This document shows positions 33,008-42,050 of a stretch of 44,231 bases of DNA, piece by piece. The stretch spans positions 1 through 44,231 of the forward strand of contig CAZJVA010000004.1 of NCBI GenBank assembly GCA_964549625.1, written 5' to 3'. Below the pieces are notes generated by a model, which was not told the origin of the DNA, did no database searches, and saw nothing but the letters and a program-made list of their open reading frames with translations. Each line of letters opens with the position of its first letter. Position 1 is the stretch's first letter. The DNA comes from UBA12474 sp964549625. Its GTDB lineage: Bacteria; Babelota; Babeliae; Babelales; Babelaceae. Position numbers and translations under genes: made by a program.

Positions 33008-34834
33008 TTACTCCTTGCTCTTCAAGATCGAAAAGAACGCTTCTTGAGGAACTTCAACAGAGCCGACTTGCTTCATACGCTTCTTACCCTCTTTTTGTTT
33101 TTCAAGTAGTTTGCGTTTTCGAGTTATGTCACCACCATAGCACTTAGCAATAACGTCTTTGCGTACTGGTGCAACGCTTTCACGAGCAAGAATTTTGGCA
33201 CCAATAGCGGCTTGAATGATGACTTCAAATTGCTGACGCGGAATAGTCTTGCGCAACTTTTGAACAATGTCACGTCCGATTCGATAGGCGTTATCTTCGT
33301 GAACAATAAGCGAAAGCGCGTCCACGGGTTTACCACATAATAATATATCCATTTTGACGAGATTGGCAGTCTCGTATCCGGCCGTTTCATAGTCTAAACT
33401 AGCGTACCCTGAGGTTACCGATTTAAGTTCATCGTAAAAATCCGATGCAATCTCATTAAGCGGTAATTTATAGACCATAATAACGCGATCTTCACTTAGA
33501 TAAGAAAAGTTAAGTTGCTCCCCTCGCCGTTCTTGGCATAACTTAATGATGGCTCCAACATAGTTCTTCGGCAATAAGATGGTAGCCTTGATCAAGGGCT
33601 CTTGAATTTCTTCGATATACTGCCGCTCAGGAAATTCAGAAGGGTTGCCGATTTTTAGCATCTCGCCGTTAGTCTTTATGATCTGGTAAAGTACGCTTGG
33701 CGCGGTAGCAATAACGTTTAGACCGTATTCTTGCTCAAGGCGTTGTTTGAATACGTCCATGTGTAACAAGCCTAAGAATCCGCACTGAAATCCCATGCCA
33801 AGTGCTGCAGAACTTGTTTTTTCAACGCTGACGCTTGCATCGTTGAGCACTAACTTTTCGATGGCATCGCGTAAGTTTTCAAAGTCACTGTTGTCGATCG
33901 GGTAAATTCCTGCGAAGACCATGGGTTGTGCCGGTTTAAATCCTGGCAATGGTGTAACTGGTTTTTTGTACTGATAGATGGTGTCACCAACCCGCGCTTC
34001 GCGTACGGTTTTCATGCCGGTGATAAGGTACCCTACTTGTCCTGCGTACAGTGTGTCAATAGGAATGCGGCTGGGGCTTCGTAAGCCGATCTCTAGAACC
34101 TCGTATTTTTTTCCGGTTGAGGCAACTTCAATCAGGTCGCCCTTGGAGATTGATCCGCTCAAAACTGATATAAGGGCAATGACACCTTGGTAATCATCAT
34201 ACCACGAGTCGAATAATAGGCACTTTAGTGGTCCTTCTTCGTCTGCATTTGGCGCAGGTATGCGGTTAACTACGGCTTCAAGAATCTCGTTAATGCCAAT
34301 GCCTGATTTTGCAGAGGCACGTAGAATTTGGTCGTGCTCGAAATCAAAGAGTGTTTTTAATTCAGCTTCTACCTTGTCGGGAAGCGCAGAGGCAATATCG
34401 ATCTTATTGATAACAGGTATGATCGTTAAATTCTGCTCAAATGCTAGGTAGAAGTTGGCGACTGTTTGTGCTTGTGCGCCTTGCGTAGCATCAACGAGCA
34501 GTAGAGCGCCTTGGCAGGTGTAGAGTGAGCGAGAGACTTCGTAGCTAAAGTCCACGTGCCCGGGAGTATCGATTAGGTTTAACAGATAGGTTACCCCATC
34601 TTTGGTATAAAACATCGAGGCTGTTTGGGCTTTAACAGTGATACCACGTTCTCGTTCGACCTGTAGTTGGTCTAAAAATTGTTTGTTTTCTGTTCGAGTT
34701 GAAATCGTTCCGGTCACTTCGAGCAAGCGATCGCACAATGTGGATTTGCCATGGTCAACATGGGCGATTACCGAAAAATTGCGAATGCGATCGGGCGTAA
34801 AGTCTTTTAAGTCGTGGGGAAGTTTTTGGCTCAT
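33008..34834 (-). CDS. lepA: Translation elongation factor 4 (LepA)
   Basis: A 608-residue GTPase. G1 is AHVDHGKST, the switch region has RERGITVKAQT, G3 is DTPGHVDF and G4 is NKID. LepA-specific parts are IQAAIGAKILARESVAPVRKD region pieces such as AKCYGGDITRKRKLLEKQK at the C-terminus. LepA acts on stalled or misassembled ribosomes and is membrane-associated. Length matches the family (about 600). It is the first gene of an operon continuing into the RMD1-like, 44-residue and S41-like genes, with gaps of 3, 3 and 11 bp. Upstream lies a 400-bp non-coding stretch with a hairpin and tandem repeats. Confidence 0.97.
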   Translation of the reverse strand: MSQKLPHDLKDFTPDRIRNFSVIAHVDHGKSTLCDRLLEVTGTISTRTENKQFLDQLQVERERGITVKAQTASMFYTKDGVTYLLNLIDTPGHVDFSYEVSRSLYTCQGALLLVDATQGAQAQTVANFYLAFEQNLTIIPVINKIDIASALPDKVEAELKTLFDFEHDQILRASAKSGIGINEILEAVVNRIPAPNADEEGPLKCLLFDSWYDDYQGVIALISVLSGSISKGDLIEVASTGKKYEVLEIGLRSPSRIPIDTLYAGQVGYLITGMKTVREARVGDTIYQYKKPVTPLPGFKPAQPMVFAGIYPIDNSDFENLRDAIEKLVLNDASVSVEKTSSAALGMGFQCGFLGLLHMDVFKQRLEQEYGLNVIATAPSVLYQIIKTNGEMLKIGNPSEFPERQYIEEIQEPLIKATILLPKNYVGAIIKLCQERRGEQLNFSYLSEDRVIMVYKLPLNEIASDFYDELKSVTSGYASLDYETAGYETANLVKMDILLCGKPVDALSLIVHEDNAYRIGRDIVQKLRKTIPRQQFEVIIQAAIGAKILARESVAPVRKDVIAKCYGGDITRKRKLLEKQKEGKKRMKQVGSVEVPQEAFFSILKSKE

Positions 34835-34980
34835 AATTTGATCTAAAATAAGGAAAGAGAAAGTTTGTGAACTTATTGTTCAGGATAACAAGTTGGGTGA
34901 TGGTCGGCAATGGATCTGTGAGGCGATTATTTTTTATTGTCGGCTAAAGTACGACAGGTGTGTATGATTTAGAGAAAGTA

Positions 34981-35020
34981 AAGAAGGAAGCTTGCTGATC
35001 CATTAGCATGCTTCCTTCTT
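34981..35020 (-). terminator. Hairpin downstream of the ankyrin gene
   Basis: Arms AAGAAGGAAGC (34981-34991) and GCTTCCTTCTT (35010-35020), extended inward by a TGC/GCA pairing. It is placed to end transcription of the minus-strand ankyrin gene beyond the repeats. The T-run is weak on both strands. The rest of 34835-35020 shows no gene. Confidence 0.5.
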
Positions 35021-35250
35021 TATGTAATTATTGTTGGTCTTATTCTATGTAATTATTGTTGGTCTTATTCTATGTAATTATTGTTGGTCTTATTCTTGTT
35101 NNNNNNNNNNNNNNNNNNNNNNNNNNNNNNNNNNNNNNNNNNNNNNNNNNNNNNNNNNNNNNNNNNNNNNNNNNNNNNNNNNNNNNNNNNNNNNNNNNNN
35201 TATGTAATTATTGTTGGTCTTATTCTATGTAATTATTGTTGGTCTTATTC
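35021..35250. repeat. 25-bp tandem repeat, interrupted by assembly gap
   Basis: Three perfect copies at 35021-35095 and two at 35201-35250. The unit starts TATGTAATTATTG and ends GGTCTTATTC. The last copy reaches into the stop codon of the ankyrin gene. Units abut directly with no spacers, so it is not a CRISPR array. Copy number is uncertain because of the gap. Confidence 0.92.
35101..35200. other. 100-N assembly gap
   Basis: Exactly 100 unknown bases inside the tandem repeat. The 55 bases before the gap (35046-35100) are identical to the 55 after it (35201-35255), suggesting that the two contigs overlap and that the gap is a scaffolding placeholder. Confidence 0.97.
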
Positions 35251-35658
35251 TTGTTCTTTTTTGATAGATGATAGTTTTTTTTCTATAGCAAAATGCGCAT
35301 TCTTTTTAGCTAAAGAGAGCGCTGTTTTTTTTCCAAAAACATCAGCTTCCATCGAAATAAAATCTAAGACTTTATCTTTTGGACAGTTGTGAAGAAGTAT
35401 TTTTACAATGTTTAGATGTCCCCTGGCAGCGGCGATATGAAGCGCTGTGACTCCGCAATCAGATTCCATAGAAAGAAGGTTGAATTTCTCATTGGCAGGA
35501 CACTTCGTTAGCATCGACAATACCTGGAAGTCTCTGCCTTCTTGTACCGCATCGAACCATTTTTTGGCTTGAGAGCCTTCAGAGGAAGAGGCAAACGAAG
35601 CTGCTACGATTGGCAAAAACAAAATTATAGTTTTTAAAAATTTTGGTTGTATTGACAT
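35245..35658 (-). CDS. Small exported ankyrin-repeat protein
   Basis: A 137-residue protein with a signal peptide at about 1-24 (FLKTIILFLPIVAASFASS). One clear ankyrin repeat reads GVTALHIAAARGHLNIVKIL (about 69-88). Flanking half-repeats are FDAVQEGRDFQVLSML before it and GKKTALSLAKKNAHFAIEKKL after it, so about three units in all. Ankyrin domains bind other proteins and are common in host-directed proteins of intracellular bacteria. The chain is short and may be a remnant of a longer array. The stop lies in the last copy of the 25-bp repeat, so repeat changes could alter the C-terminus. Confidence 0.85.
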   Translation of the reverse strand: MSIQPKFLKTIILFLPIVAASFASSSEGSQAKKWFDAVQEGRDFQVLSMLTKCPANEKFNLLSMESDCGVTALHIAAARGHLNIVKILLHNCPKDKVLDFISMEADVFGKKTALSLAKKNAHFAIEKKLSSIKKEQE

Positions 35659-36008
35659 ATTAAATTCCTTTCTGTCTTTAATTAATATTCTATTATCATA
35701 TATAATATTTTTTTATTTGCAACGTTAAAAAATGGGGGGCAAGAGTTTTTCTATAGACATGTGACTGAGCTTGGAGAGGTTAAAGAGGGTGCCTGCTTAT
35801 TGAAGAGCTCTTTATTTCGGGAGTAATTATCGATTCCAGCGGTTGCGCGTTGTGACCTTGTCGGTTTTTGGTTGTTTTATACCTTTTTTTGAGGCTTGGT
35901 GGCGTTTGGTTACCGTCTTCAATGAATGACTTTTTCAAAAGTACTTGCGTTGAGAGATTAGAAGTTTGTACGGTAAAGCAAATGGGGGGTACTGAAGCAG
36001 GAGGGGAA
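35659..36008. other. Intergenic region without a gene
   Basis: About 350 bases between the divergent ankyrin and lipase genes. The part near 35685-35720 is very AT-rich and may hold the ankyrin promoter. An open frame runs into the lipase gene from 35868, but it lacks a ribosome binding site and is not taken as coding. No RNA gene seen. Confidence 0.5.
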
Positions 36009-37925
36009 ATGGAGTATGCTTGCTTTTGGCGAATGTTTATAGCTTTCGTCCTGGCCATTTTTGGGTGTGTTAACGCAGAAGGCCAAGATTGTGGGCATTT
36101 TGATATCTCTTGTCATTTGCGCAAATTGACGGAAACGTTTGTTGATACGGTTCATCGGGCGATTGAGTTGCCTCAAGAATTAGCGCAGCAACTTGCGCAA
36201 GAGTCGGAAAAAGTTTCAAAGGCTGTGCAATTGGAGTTGCAGCGTATTGTGACCGAACTTTACAAGACAGGTGTAGAGGTCACCCAAGGCATGTTGCAAC
36301 AGGTACGTATGGCGATTAATAGTTTGGTGGATCAAAATCCGTATTATGGCGCAGTGGCCAATGTTCGAACTTTTACCAATGTTTTTGAGCCTGGTGACAA
36401 AGAAAAGGAATATATACGTGCTCGTCTGGTAAAGACCAGGGGAGCAATTGAGCGATTGACTGGTGTTGCCGTTGCGGAAAATGCTATGCCGCGTGTGGGG
36501 ATCTGTTGCAGTGGTGGCGGCTTTAGAGCGATGTGCGCATTTGCTGGTGCATTGGCTGAGCTAGAAAAGCAGGGGGTTTTGGATGCCGCATTATATGTTG
36601 CTACTTTGTCGGGCGCAACGTGGGCGGTCGCGCCTTGGGCGATTACTGATTTGTCGTACCAAGATTTTGTTGGGGATTTTAAAAAGCGCGCAAGTAAGGC
36701 GGTTTTGGGTGTTTTGTCAGACGTTCAAAAGCTTCAGGTCGAAAAAACAGTTCAAGAAGAGACAGTAAAGCTTTTGCAGCCGATATCATCCCTTGTAGCG
36801 GATGTGATAGTTAAAAAATTTGTTTTAAATGATCTTTTGGTTGGTGGCCTAGGATTAGAACAGAATTTTGGGGGTGTTTTTTCGGTTATTGATCTTTATG
36901 GTATTTTATTAGGTGCGTCTTTATTTTCGAAAGATCAGTTAGATCGTTATCAGGATATTTCTCTGGCTTCTATGGTTCCATTTGTAGAAAATGGGCAGAA
37001 GCCGTTGCCAATTTTTACTGCAGTTCATCCGCATGATAAAATATGCGATGTCTATGATTGGTATGAATTTTCTCCGTTTGAAGTTGCTTCCTATGCCTCT
37101 CAGGCCGCTGTTGCCGCGTGGGCATGGGGGCGACCGTTTCGTTTTGGTTCATCGGTTGCGTATCCTTCACCAATATCGCTGGGCGAGTGCATGGCGATTT
37201 GGGGATCCGCCTTCTCGGTAAGCTTAAGTGATGTATATAAACACAATTTTCTCCCTGATGGGGTGGCGAAAGATCTCTTAAAAGGGTTTATTGAAAAAAC
37301 TTCTGAGACGCAGCTAATATTGGCAAAGGATATTGGGGTAGATGTTATGGCATGTACTAATCGCCCACCTTTTGGAGTTTCTTGGGAAAATAATTTTATG
37401 TATAAGCTCCCTGGGCATCTATCTGAGCGTAAGCAGATACCATTTGTTGATGCTGGTATTGATTTTGGTGTCCCGGTAGTGCCGCTTATGTACCGTGATC
37501 TTGACCTTATTATTGTTTTTGATGTCGCAGAAAGCAAGGATGCGCACGAGTTTTTGGCTAATGAAGATTATGCGCGCCGGCACGGTTTACCCTTTCCAGA
37601 GATAGATCGGAGTGTAAGCAAAACAGATCCGCAACGTTTGGCTATTAATGAGCGTGTGTATTCGGTGTTTGACGATGGCCCTGGGGCAAAAAGTCCTATT
37701 GTTGTGTATTTGCCGCTGACTAAAAATCCTAATTATCCAGCATTTGATCCGCGTGATAAAGACCAAAACAAATTTTTGAATACGTTTAATTTGCGGTATA
37801 CGCCAGAACAAATCGATCTTTTGTCGGGTTTGTACGCACAAGGCGTGCGTGATGTTACTCCGGAGATAAAAAATCTATTGAGGCAGATTGCCAATCGTAA
37901 GCATGCGCGCAATCAAACCAAATAA
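36009..37925 (+). CDS. Exported cytosolic-PLA2-like phospholipase
   Basis: A 638-residue protein started at the ATG at 36009, which has AGGAGG a few bases upstream and opens a signal peptide (FIAFVLAIFGCVNA). After a helical region (to about 150) comes a PLA2_B / group IV PLA2-type catalytic domain. The oxyanion Arg is in SGGGFRAM (R173), the nucleophile in TLSGATW (S201), and the dyad Asp in FVDAGIDFGVPVVPL (D481), followed by DLDLIIVFD. This order matches eukaryotic cPLA2 and fungal phospholipase B more closely than bacterial patatins, where the elbow is GxSxG. It should release fatty acids from phospholipids; host membranes are the likely target (inference). No C2 domain is present. A hairpin follows. 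Confidence 0.85.
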   Translation: MEYACFWRMFIAFVLAIFGCVNAEGQDCGHFDISCHLRKLTETFVDTVHRAIELPQELAQQLAQESEKVSKAVQLELQRIVTELYKTGVEVTQGMLQQVRMAINSLVDQNPYYGAVANVRTFTNVFEPGDKEKEYIRARLVKTRGAIERLTGVAVAENAMPRVGICCSGGGFRAMCAFAGALAELEKQGVLDAALYVATLSGATWAVAPWAITDLSYQDFVGDFKKRASKAVLGVLSDVQKLQVEKTVQEETVKLLQPISSLVADVIVKKFVLNDLLVGGLGLEQNFGGVFSVIDLYGILLGASLFSKDQLDRYQDISLASMVPFVENGQKPLPIFTAVHPHDKICDVYDWYEFSPFEVASYASQAAVAAWAWGRPFRFGSSVAYPSPISLGECMAIWGSAFSVSLSDVYKHNFLPDGVAKDLLKGFIEKTSETQLILAKDIGVDVMACTNRPPFGVSWENNFMYKLPGHLSERKQIPFVDAGIDFGVPVVPLMYRDLDLIIVFDVAESKDAHEFLANEDYARRHGLPFPEIDRSVSKTDPQRLAINERVYSVFDDGPGAKSPIVVYLPLTKNPNYPAFDPRDKDQNKFLNTFNLRYTPEQIDLLSGLYAQGVRDVTPEIKNLLRQIANRKHARNQTK

Positions 37926-37963
37926 CGTTGAGGGCAGAGTAATTCTACCCTCAATGTATTTTG
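37926..37963. terminator. Bidirectional hairpin between convergent genes
   Basis: Arms CGTTGAGGG (37926-37934) and CCCTCAATG (37948-37956), 9 bp with one G-T pair, followed by TATTTTG. It fills the 38-bp gap between the lipase and WD40 genes, so it can serve both. Confidence 0.7.
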
Positions 37964-39961
37964 CTATTGGACTGGAATGAGCGGTTGGTCAGCGGGAAAA
38001 CGGCTGTTGAGTTTGTTGATGATTTGTGCCCCGTATGATCCTTCAACGAGCTGGACTGCTTGGAGACCAGATTTTTTAAAGGCTTGATAAATAATATATT
38101 CAGCGGCAGTTACCCTGGTTTGGTTAAATGAATTATAGATGACGCCTAGATCTGGACCGAAGTCTTTGGGAACGCCGAAATTTGATGAGAACGTGACAAC
38201 AAACGTATTGGTATCGTGACTAAAATGTGCTGGAAATGAGCAGTCTCCATATCTGACAAAGCCAACAGGTTGTCCATCTGCGGCGTTCCACATTTGAAGG
38301 CCGTAACTTGCTTTTTTGAGTTGTGTTGTCTTATCTAAAAGTTCCCACAACAGGCAGGTTCCGGTTTCTTTGTACTCATCTTCGCAATAATCTTCTTGTT
38401 CTTTAGCGTGGACCTCGAGATTTTTGATTCGCGTATCGATGTCTTTTCTATTGGCGATAGAGGCTAAGATTTGGGAGTCTTCATTGTTAAAGCGTGCAGT
38501 GCAAATTATACCGTTATGTTGAAGTATTTGAAGAAGTTGCCCTGTTTCGGTAGACCAGATTTGGGCGTTTGCATTGTAAGCGCACGTGATGATTTTACGG
38601 TCATCGTGGCTAAACCGAGCCAGGCCGAATTCATCATAAGGGTTCCTTTCCCAATCTAAATCATCCTTTTTAAGAACTTGTAGTATCTTTAGCAATTTTC
38701 TCGTTTTGGTTAGCCAAACTTTTACTGTGCCATCCAAGGATGCTGTGAGAAATTTTTTATCATCGCGACTAAATCGCGCAGAAGAGATCTCTTTTTTATG
38801 ACCTTTGATTGTTTTAATGAGTTTTTGGTTGCTTGGATCCCATAATTTAAAAGAGCCATCTTCTGATGCTGTGAGGATTTTTGTATTGTCATGACTGAAA
38901 CGCGCGGATGTGATTGCTTTTTTATGGCCATCTAGGCTTTTGATAAGCTCTCCTGTTTCAAGATTCCAAATAGTAGGAATATTTTTTTTCTGAAGGACAA
39001 TGAGTTTGGTGTCATCATAGCTAAAATGGGCAAGCTTGTGTTTTGTAGGAACGGTGCATAATGGCAAGGTTGTTTCCGTGTCCCATATTTTTGCAAGGCG
39101 TGGGGTGAGGTACATGATGAGAATTTTCTTGCCAGTGTGGCTAAAGCCTACTGATTTGATGCAAGCTGCAGGATTTTTAAATTTGTTAAGTGTTTCGCCA
39201 GAGGAGCTATCCAATATTTGTGCTGTTTCATTCTTTAAATACGTTTTTACAATTATTTTTGAGCCATCGCAACTTAAGCGGGCGGGGCAACTTGAGCTAT
39301 AAAAATAATTTGTTGTGGGCATCTTGACTTTGCTCCGTTGATATTTTGGTGTATGAGTTATTTTTGTCTGAAAGTTTCCTCCGATAAGGTCTATGATATT
39401 GGTGATTTGCTTTTGTAACTGATCCGAATTAATTGGTTTTTGAGCTAATTGGTGGCTCAGTTTTTTTGTGGTTGGATCGGTTAGTAATGGGATAAATTCG
39501 GTTGGGAGCAGTAGCGCCTTGGCAGCTAAAATAAGCGTGATCGCTGCGCTTATTTTTTGTTTTGTTGCATTTTCTAACTCTTGGTAAAGGATTTTCATAT
39601 CATTTTTTGTGTGCGCTCTAACGAGTTGTTCGAGATTGATAAGGATATGGGCGGCTTTTTGAGGTGGTATTGTGCGGTCTAATTGGCTACTTTGTATTAT
39701 AGCAATGAGGCTTGGGATAAAGTTTTCTGCGGCTGTGCTAGAATTGTTCTTATAAAAATTAAAATATTTTGGAATAACACCGGAATGGCTGGCGATATAG
39801 GGCACTGAATAGTAGTTTAAAAATGTTTTTGCCGGTGGGGTGTCGGATTTTGCGGTGATAGCACGTGTTTGACTTGTACTTTGATACCATTGTGCTGCGG
39901 GAAGATGCTGAAGAAACGTGGTGCTGATTAATATTATGAGCCAAAATAAGGACTTATTCAT
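37964..39961 (-). CDS. Exported WD40-repeat protein
   Basis: A 665-residue protein with a signal peptide at about 1-22 (SLFWLIILISTTFLQHLPAA). A helical region covers about 60-200, followed by WD40 repeats from about 215 to 600. The clearest blades read GHKKAITSARFSHDNTKILT ... GSFKLWD, GHKKEISSARFSRDDKKFLT ... GTVKVW, and ARFSHDDRKIITCAYNANAQIW. Others are degenerate; about seven blades would complete one propeller. A long insertion (KNLEVHAKEQEDYCEDEYKE) sits within one blade. WD40 propellers bind proteins; the partner is unknown. Such repeats are widespread in eukaryotes and in bacteria living with them. Confidence 0.88.
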   Translation of the reverse strand: MNKSLFWLIILISTTFLQHLPAAQWYQSTSQTRAITAKSDTPPAKTFLNYYSVPYIASHSGVIPKYFNFYKNNSSTAAENFIPSLIAIIQSSQLDRTIPPQKAAHILINLEQLVRAHTKNDMKILYQELENATKQKISAAITLILAAKALLLPTEFIPLLTDPTTKKLSHQLAQKPINSDQLQKQITNIIDLIGGNFQTKITHTPKYQRSKVKMPTTNYFYSSSCPARLSCDGSKIIVKTYLKNETAQILDSSSGETLNKFKNPAACIKSVGFSHTGKKILIMYLTPRLAKIWDTETTLPLCTVPTKHKLAHFSYDDTKLIVLQKKNIPTIWNLETGELIKSLDGHKKAITSARFSHDNTKILTASEDGSFKLWDPSNQKLIKTIKGHKKEISSARFSRDDKKFLTASLDGTVKVWLTKTRKLLKILQVLKKDDLDWERNPYDEFGLARFSHDDRKIITCAYNANAQIWSTETGQLLQILQHNGIICTARFNNEDSQILASIANRKDIDTRIKNLEVHAKEQEDYCEDEYKETGTCLLWELLDKTTQLKKASYGLQMWNAADGQPVGFVRYGDCSFPAHFSHDTNTFVVTFSSNFGVPKDFGPDLGVIYNSFNQTRVTAAEYIIYQAFKKSGLQAVQLVEGSYGAQIINKLNSRFPADQPLIPVQ

Positions 39962-40133
39962 GAAAATTCCTTTTTTCGAGTGGCTATGAGTTTGGGCTGA
40001 TTGTGTTAAATTATCATGGTTTCAGTCCAAGTTGCCAGGTTAAAGGCTCTGTTGGCTGCAAATTTTCCTATTCTCCTTGTATACTGGAAATGTATTGGTA
40101 AATTTTTTCTCTTCTATGTGAGCGGCTTGCTAC

Positions 40134-42023
40134 ATGATTGCTCTGCGTAATGCGTCCCTGGCCCTAGGTGATAAAGATATTTTGGATTCAGTTGATCTGC
40201 AGATTGATACGCGCAAGCGCATTGGTTTGGTTGGGATTAATGGTGCGGGAAAGTCAACACTATTGAGATTGTGTGCTGGTCAAATAGCGCTTGATCAAGG
40301 AGCCATTGAGGTTCAAGGGGGCGTTTCGATTGGGTATCTCCCTCAGGAAATCTTATTGCGCTCCAGTCGATCGGTATTTGACGAGACCTTTGCAGGTTGT
40401 GGCAAGTTAGCACAACTGCGTACTGAATCAGAACGCCTAGAATATTTACTTGAGCATGATTATCAAGATGCATTAGTCGATCAGTACAATCGAGTGCAAG
40501 AACAGTTGTTGCTCTATACGCCCGCGCATGTTGAGCGTATGGCGCATGACATACTCTTAGGACTTGGGTTTTCTGAAGGTATGATGCGTAAATCTGTTTC
40601 GCAGTTAAGTCTTGGATGGGGAATGCGCGTAGTCTTAGCACAGCTTATGATGAGCGGCGCAGATTTTTATCTTTTTGATGAGCCAACCAATCATCTGGAT
40701 TTGCAGACTAAGGATTGGTTTATTGAATATCTAAAATCTTTGTCTTCGGGCTTTTTGCTTGTTTGTCACGAGCGATATGTATTAGATGCGTTGTGTGATT
40801 CTATTGTTGAATTGGAGCTTGGTAAGGCGCGAACATACGCGGGCAATTATACAAAATATCAGGAGCAAAAGGCTAAAGACTTGGAGCTGCTTTATGTTCA
40901 GTACGAGCAGCAGCAGCGAGAAATTGCGCAAAAGATGGCGACCATTCAGCGGTTTCGTGCTTCGGCTAGCAAAGCTCAGGCTGCGCAAGCGATGCTTAAA
41001 GAGGTAAATCGGATTCAGCGTATTACACTTCCGCCAAAGCCTAAGCCTGTTAAGATCGCGCTTCCCCCAGCGGGTCGATCGGCGCGTATTGTATGTACAG
41101 CTAAAAATGTTGGTTTCAATTTTGGGCCACATCAGGTGTTTAAAAGCGTTAATCTTACGGTAGAACGGGGGCAAAAAATTGCGATTGTTGCACCTAATGG
41201 GACGGGGAAATCTACGTTGCTTGGTTGCTTGAATGGGTTGTATGCGAATTATTCGGGATCGATTACTTTGGGTGAGCATGTGGTTCTTGCTTCTTTTGCG
41301 CAGGATCAAAATGCTGTTTTAAATCAGTACATGACTATTTTGGAGTATGTTGATTCGGTTGCGCCAGATGGGAATCGTGCCCGAATACGTGGATTACTCG
41401 GTTCTTTTTTGTTTGAAGGTGATGATGTTAATAAAAAAATTGGAGTTTTGAGCGGCGGTGAAAAAAATCGTCTTTGCATGGTGACGGTACTGCTTAAGGG
41501 TGCAAACTTTTTAGTGTTGGATGAGCCTACTAATCATCTTGATATTCAATCAAAAGAGGTTCTTCTTAAGGCTTTGCAGTCCTTTGATGGTACTATCGTG
41601 TTTGTTTCTCATGACCATGATTTTGTTAATCATCTTGCGACACATGTTTTTGAGTTGCGTCCTGATGGTGGTGCTTTGTACCATGGCAATTATGAAGAAT
41701 ATCGTGCTCAAACGCGTATTGTGTTGGGACAAGGGCCTTCGAGTCTCTCTGAAAAAAATTCGGCAAAAAACCCGAGCCAAGATTCTGATGTAGCGGCTCT
41801 CAAAGCGTTGAAGAAGGAGATTGCTTCCTTGGAGCGGCGCATTACTAAATTGGAAGAGCAGGTTTACAAAACGGAGATGCTTTTTGCGGAGCATGCATAT
41901 GGAACGCCAGATTACGTGCAGCTTGTTGAGCGCTTACAACAACAAAAAAAAGAGCTTGATATTGCAACTAAAGAGTGGGAGTTGTCTCAGGAAAAGTATT
42001 ATCATCTAGTGGAAGAGTTTTAG
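40134..42023 (+). CDS. ABC-F family ATPase
   Basis: A 629-residue cytoplasmic protein with two ABC domains and no membrane segment. Domain 1 has Walker A GINGAGKSTLL (about 34-44), signature LSLGWGMR and FDEPTNHLD. A charged linker (about 245-320) follows. Domain 2 has APNGTGKSTLL, LSGGEKNRL and LDEPTNHLD. A C-terminal coiled coil (about 560-629) resembles the Uup tail. ABC-F proteins act on ribosomes, relieving stalls or giving antibiotic protection. The first signature has Leu where Gly is usual (LSGGW), which could weaken one ATP site. The next gene starts within 30 bp, so cotranscription is likely. Confidence 0.92.
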   Translation: MIALRNASLALGDKDILDSVDLQIDTRKRIGLVGINGAGKSTLLRLCAGQIALDQGAIEVQGGVSIGYLPQEILLRSSRSVFDETFAGCGKLAQLRTESERLEYLLEHDYQDALVDQYNRVQEQLLLYTPAHVERMAHDILLGLGFSEGMMRKSVSQLSLGWGMRVVLAQLMMSGADFYLFDEPTNHLDLQTKDWFIEYLKSLSSGFLLVCHERYVLDALCDSIVELELGKARTYAGNYTKYQEQKAKDLELLYVQYEQQQREIAQKMATIQRFRASASKAQAAQAMLKEVNRIQRITLPPKPKPVKIALPPAGRSARIVCTAKNVGFNFGPHQVFKSVNLTVERGQKIAIVAPNGTGKSTLLGCLNGLYANYSGSITLGEHVVLASFAQDQNAVLNQYMTILEYVDSVAPDGNRARIRGLLGSFLFEGDDVNKKIGVLSGGEKNRLCMVTVLLKGANFLVLDEPTNHLDIQSKEVLLKALQSFDGTIVFVSHDHDFVNHLATHVFELRPDGGALYHGNYEEYRAQTRIVLGQGPSSLSEKNSAKNPSQDSDVAALKALKKEIASLERRITKLEEQVYKTEMLFAEHAYGTPDYVQLVERLQQQKKELDIATKEWELSQEKYYHLVEEF

Positions 42024-42050
42024 AGTCCATCGAGGGAGAGCGTGGGGATT

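Noticed and set aside
35021..35250. CRISPR array
   Set aside because: The 25-bp units abut directly without spacers, and no cas gene is present.
35868..36008. 47-codon extension of the cPLA2-like gene
   Set aside because: The ATG at 36009 has AGGAGG and opens a clear signal peptide; the extension lacks a ribosome binding site.
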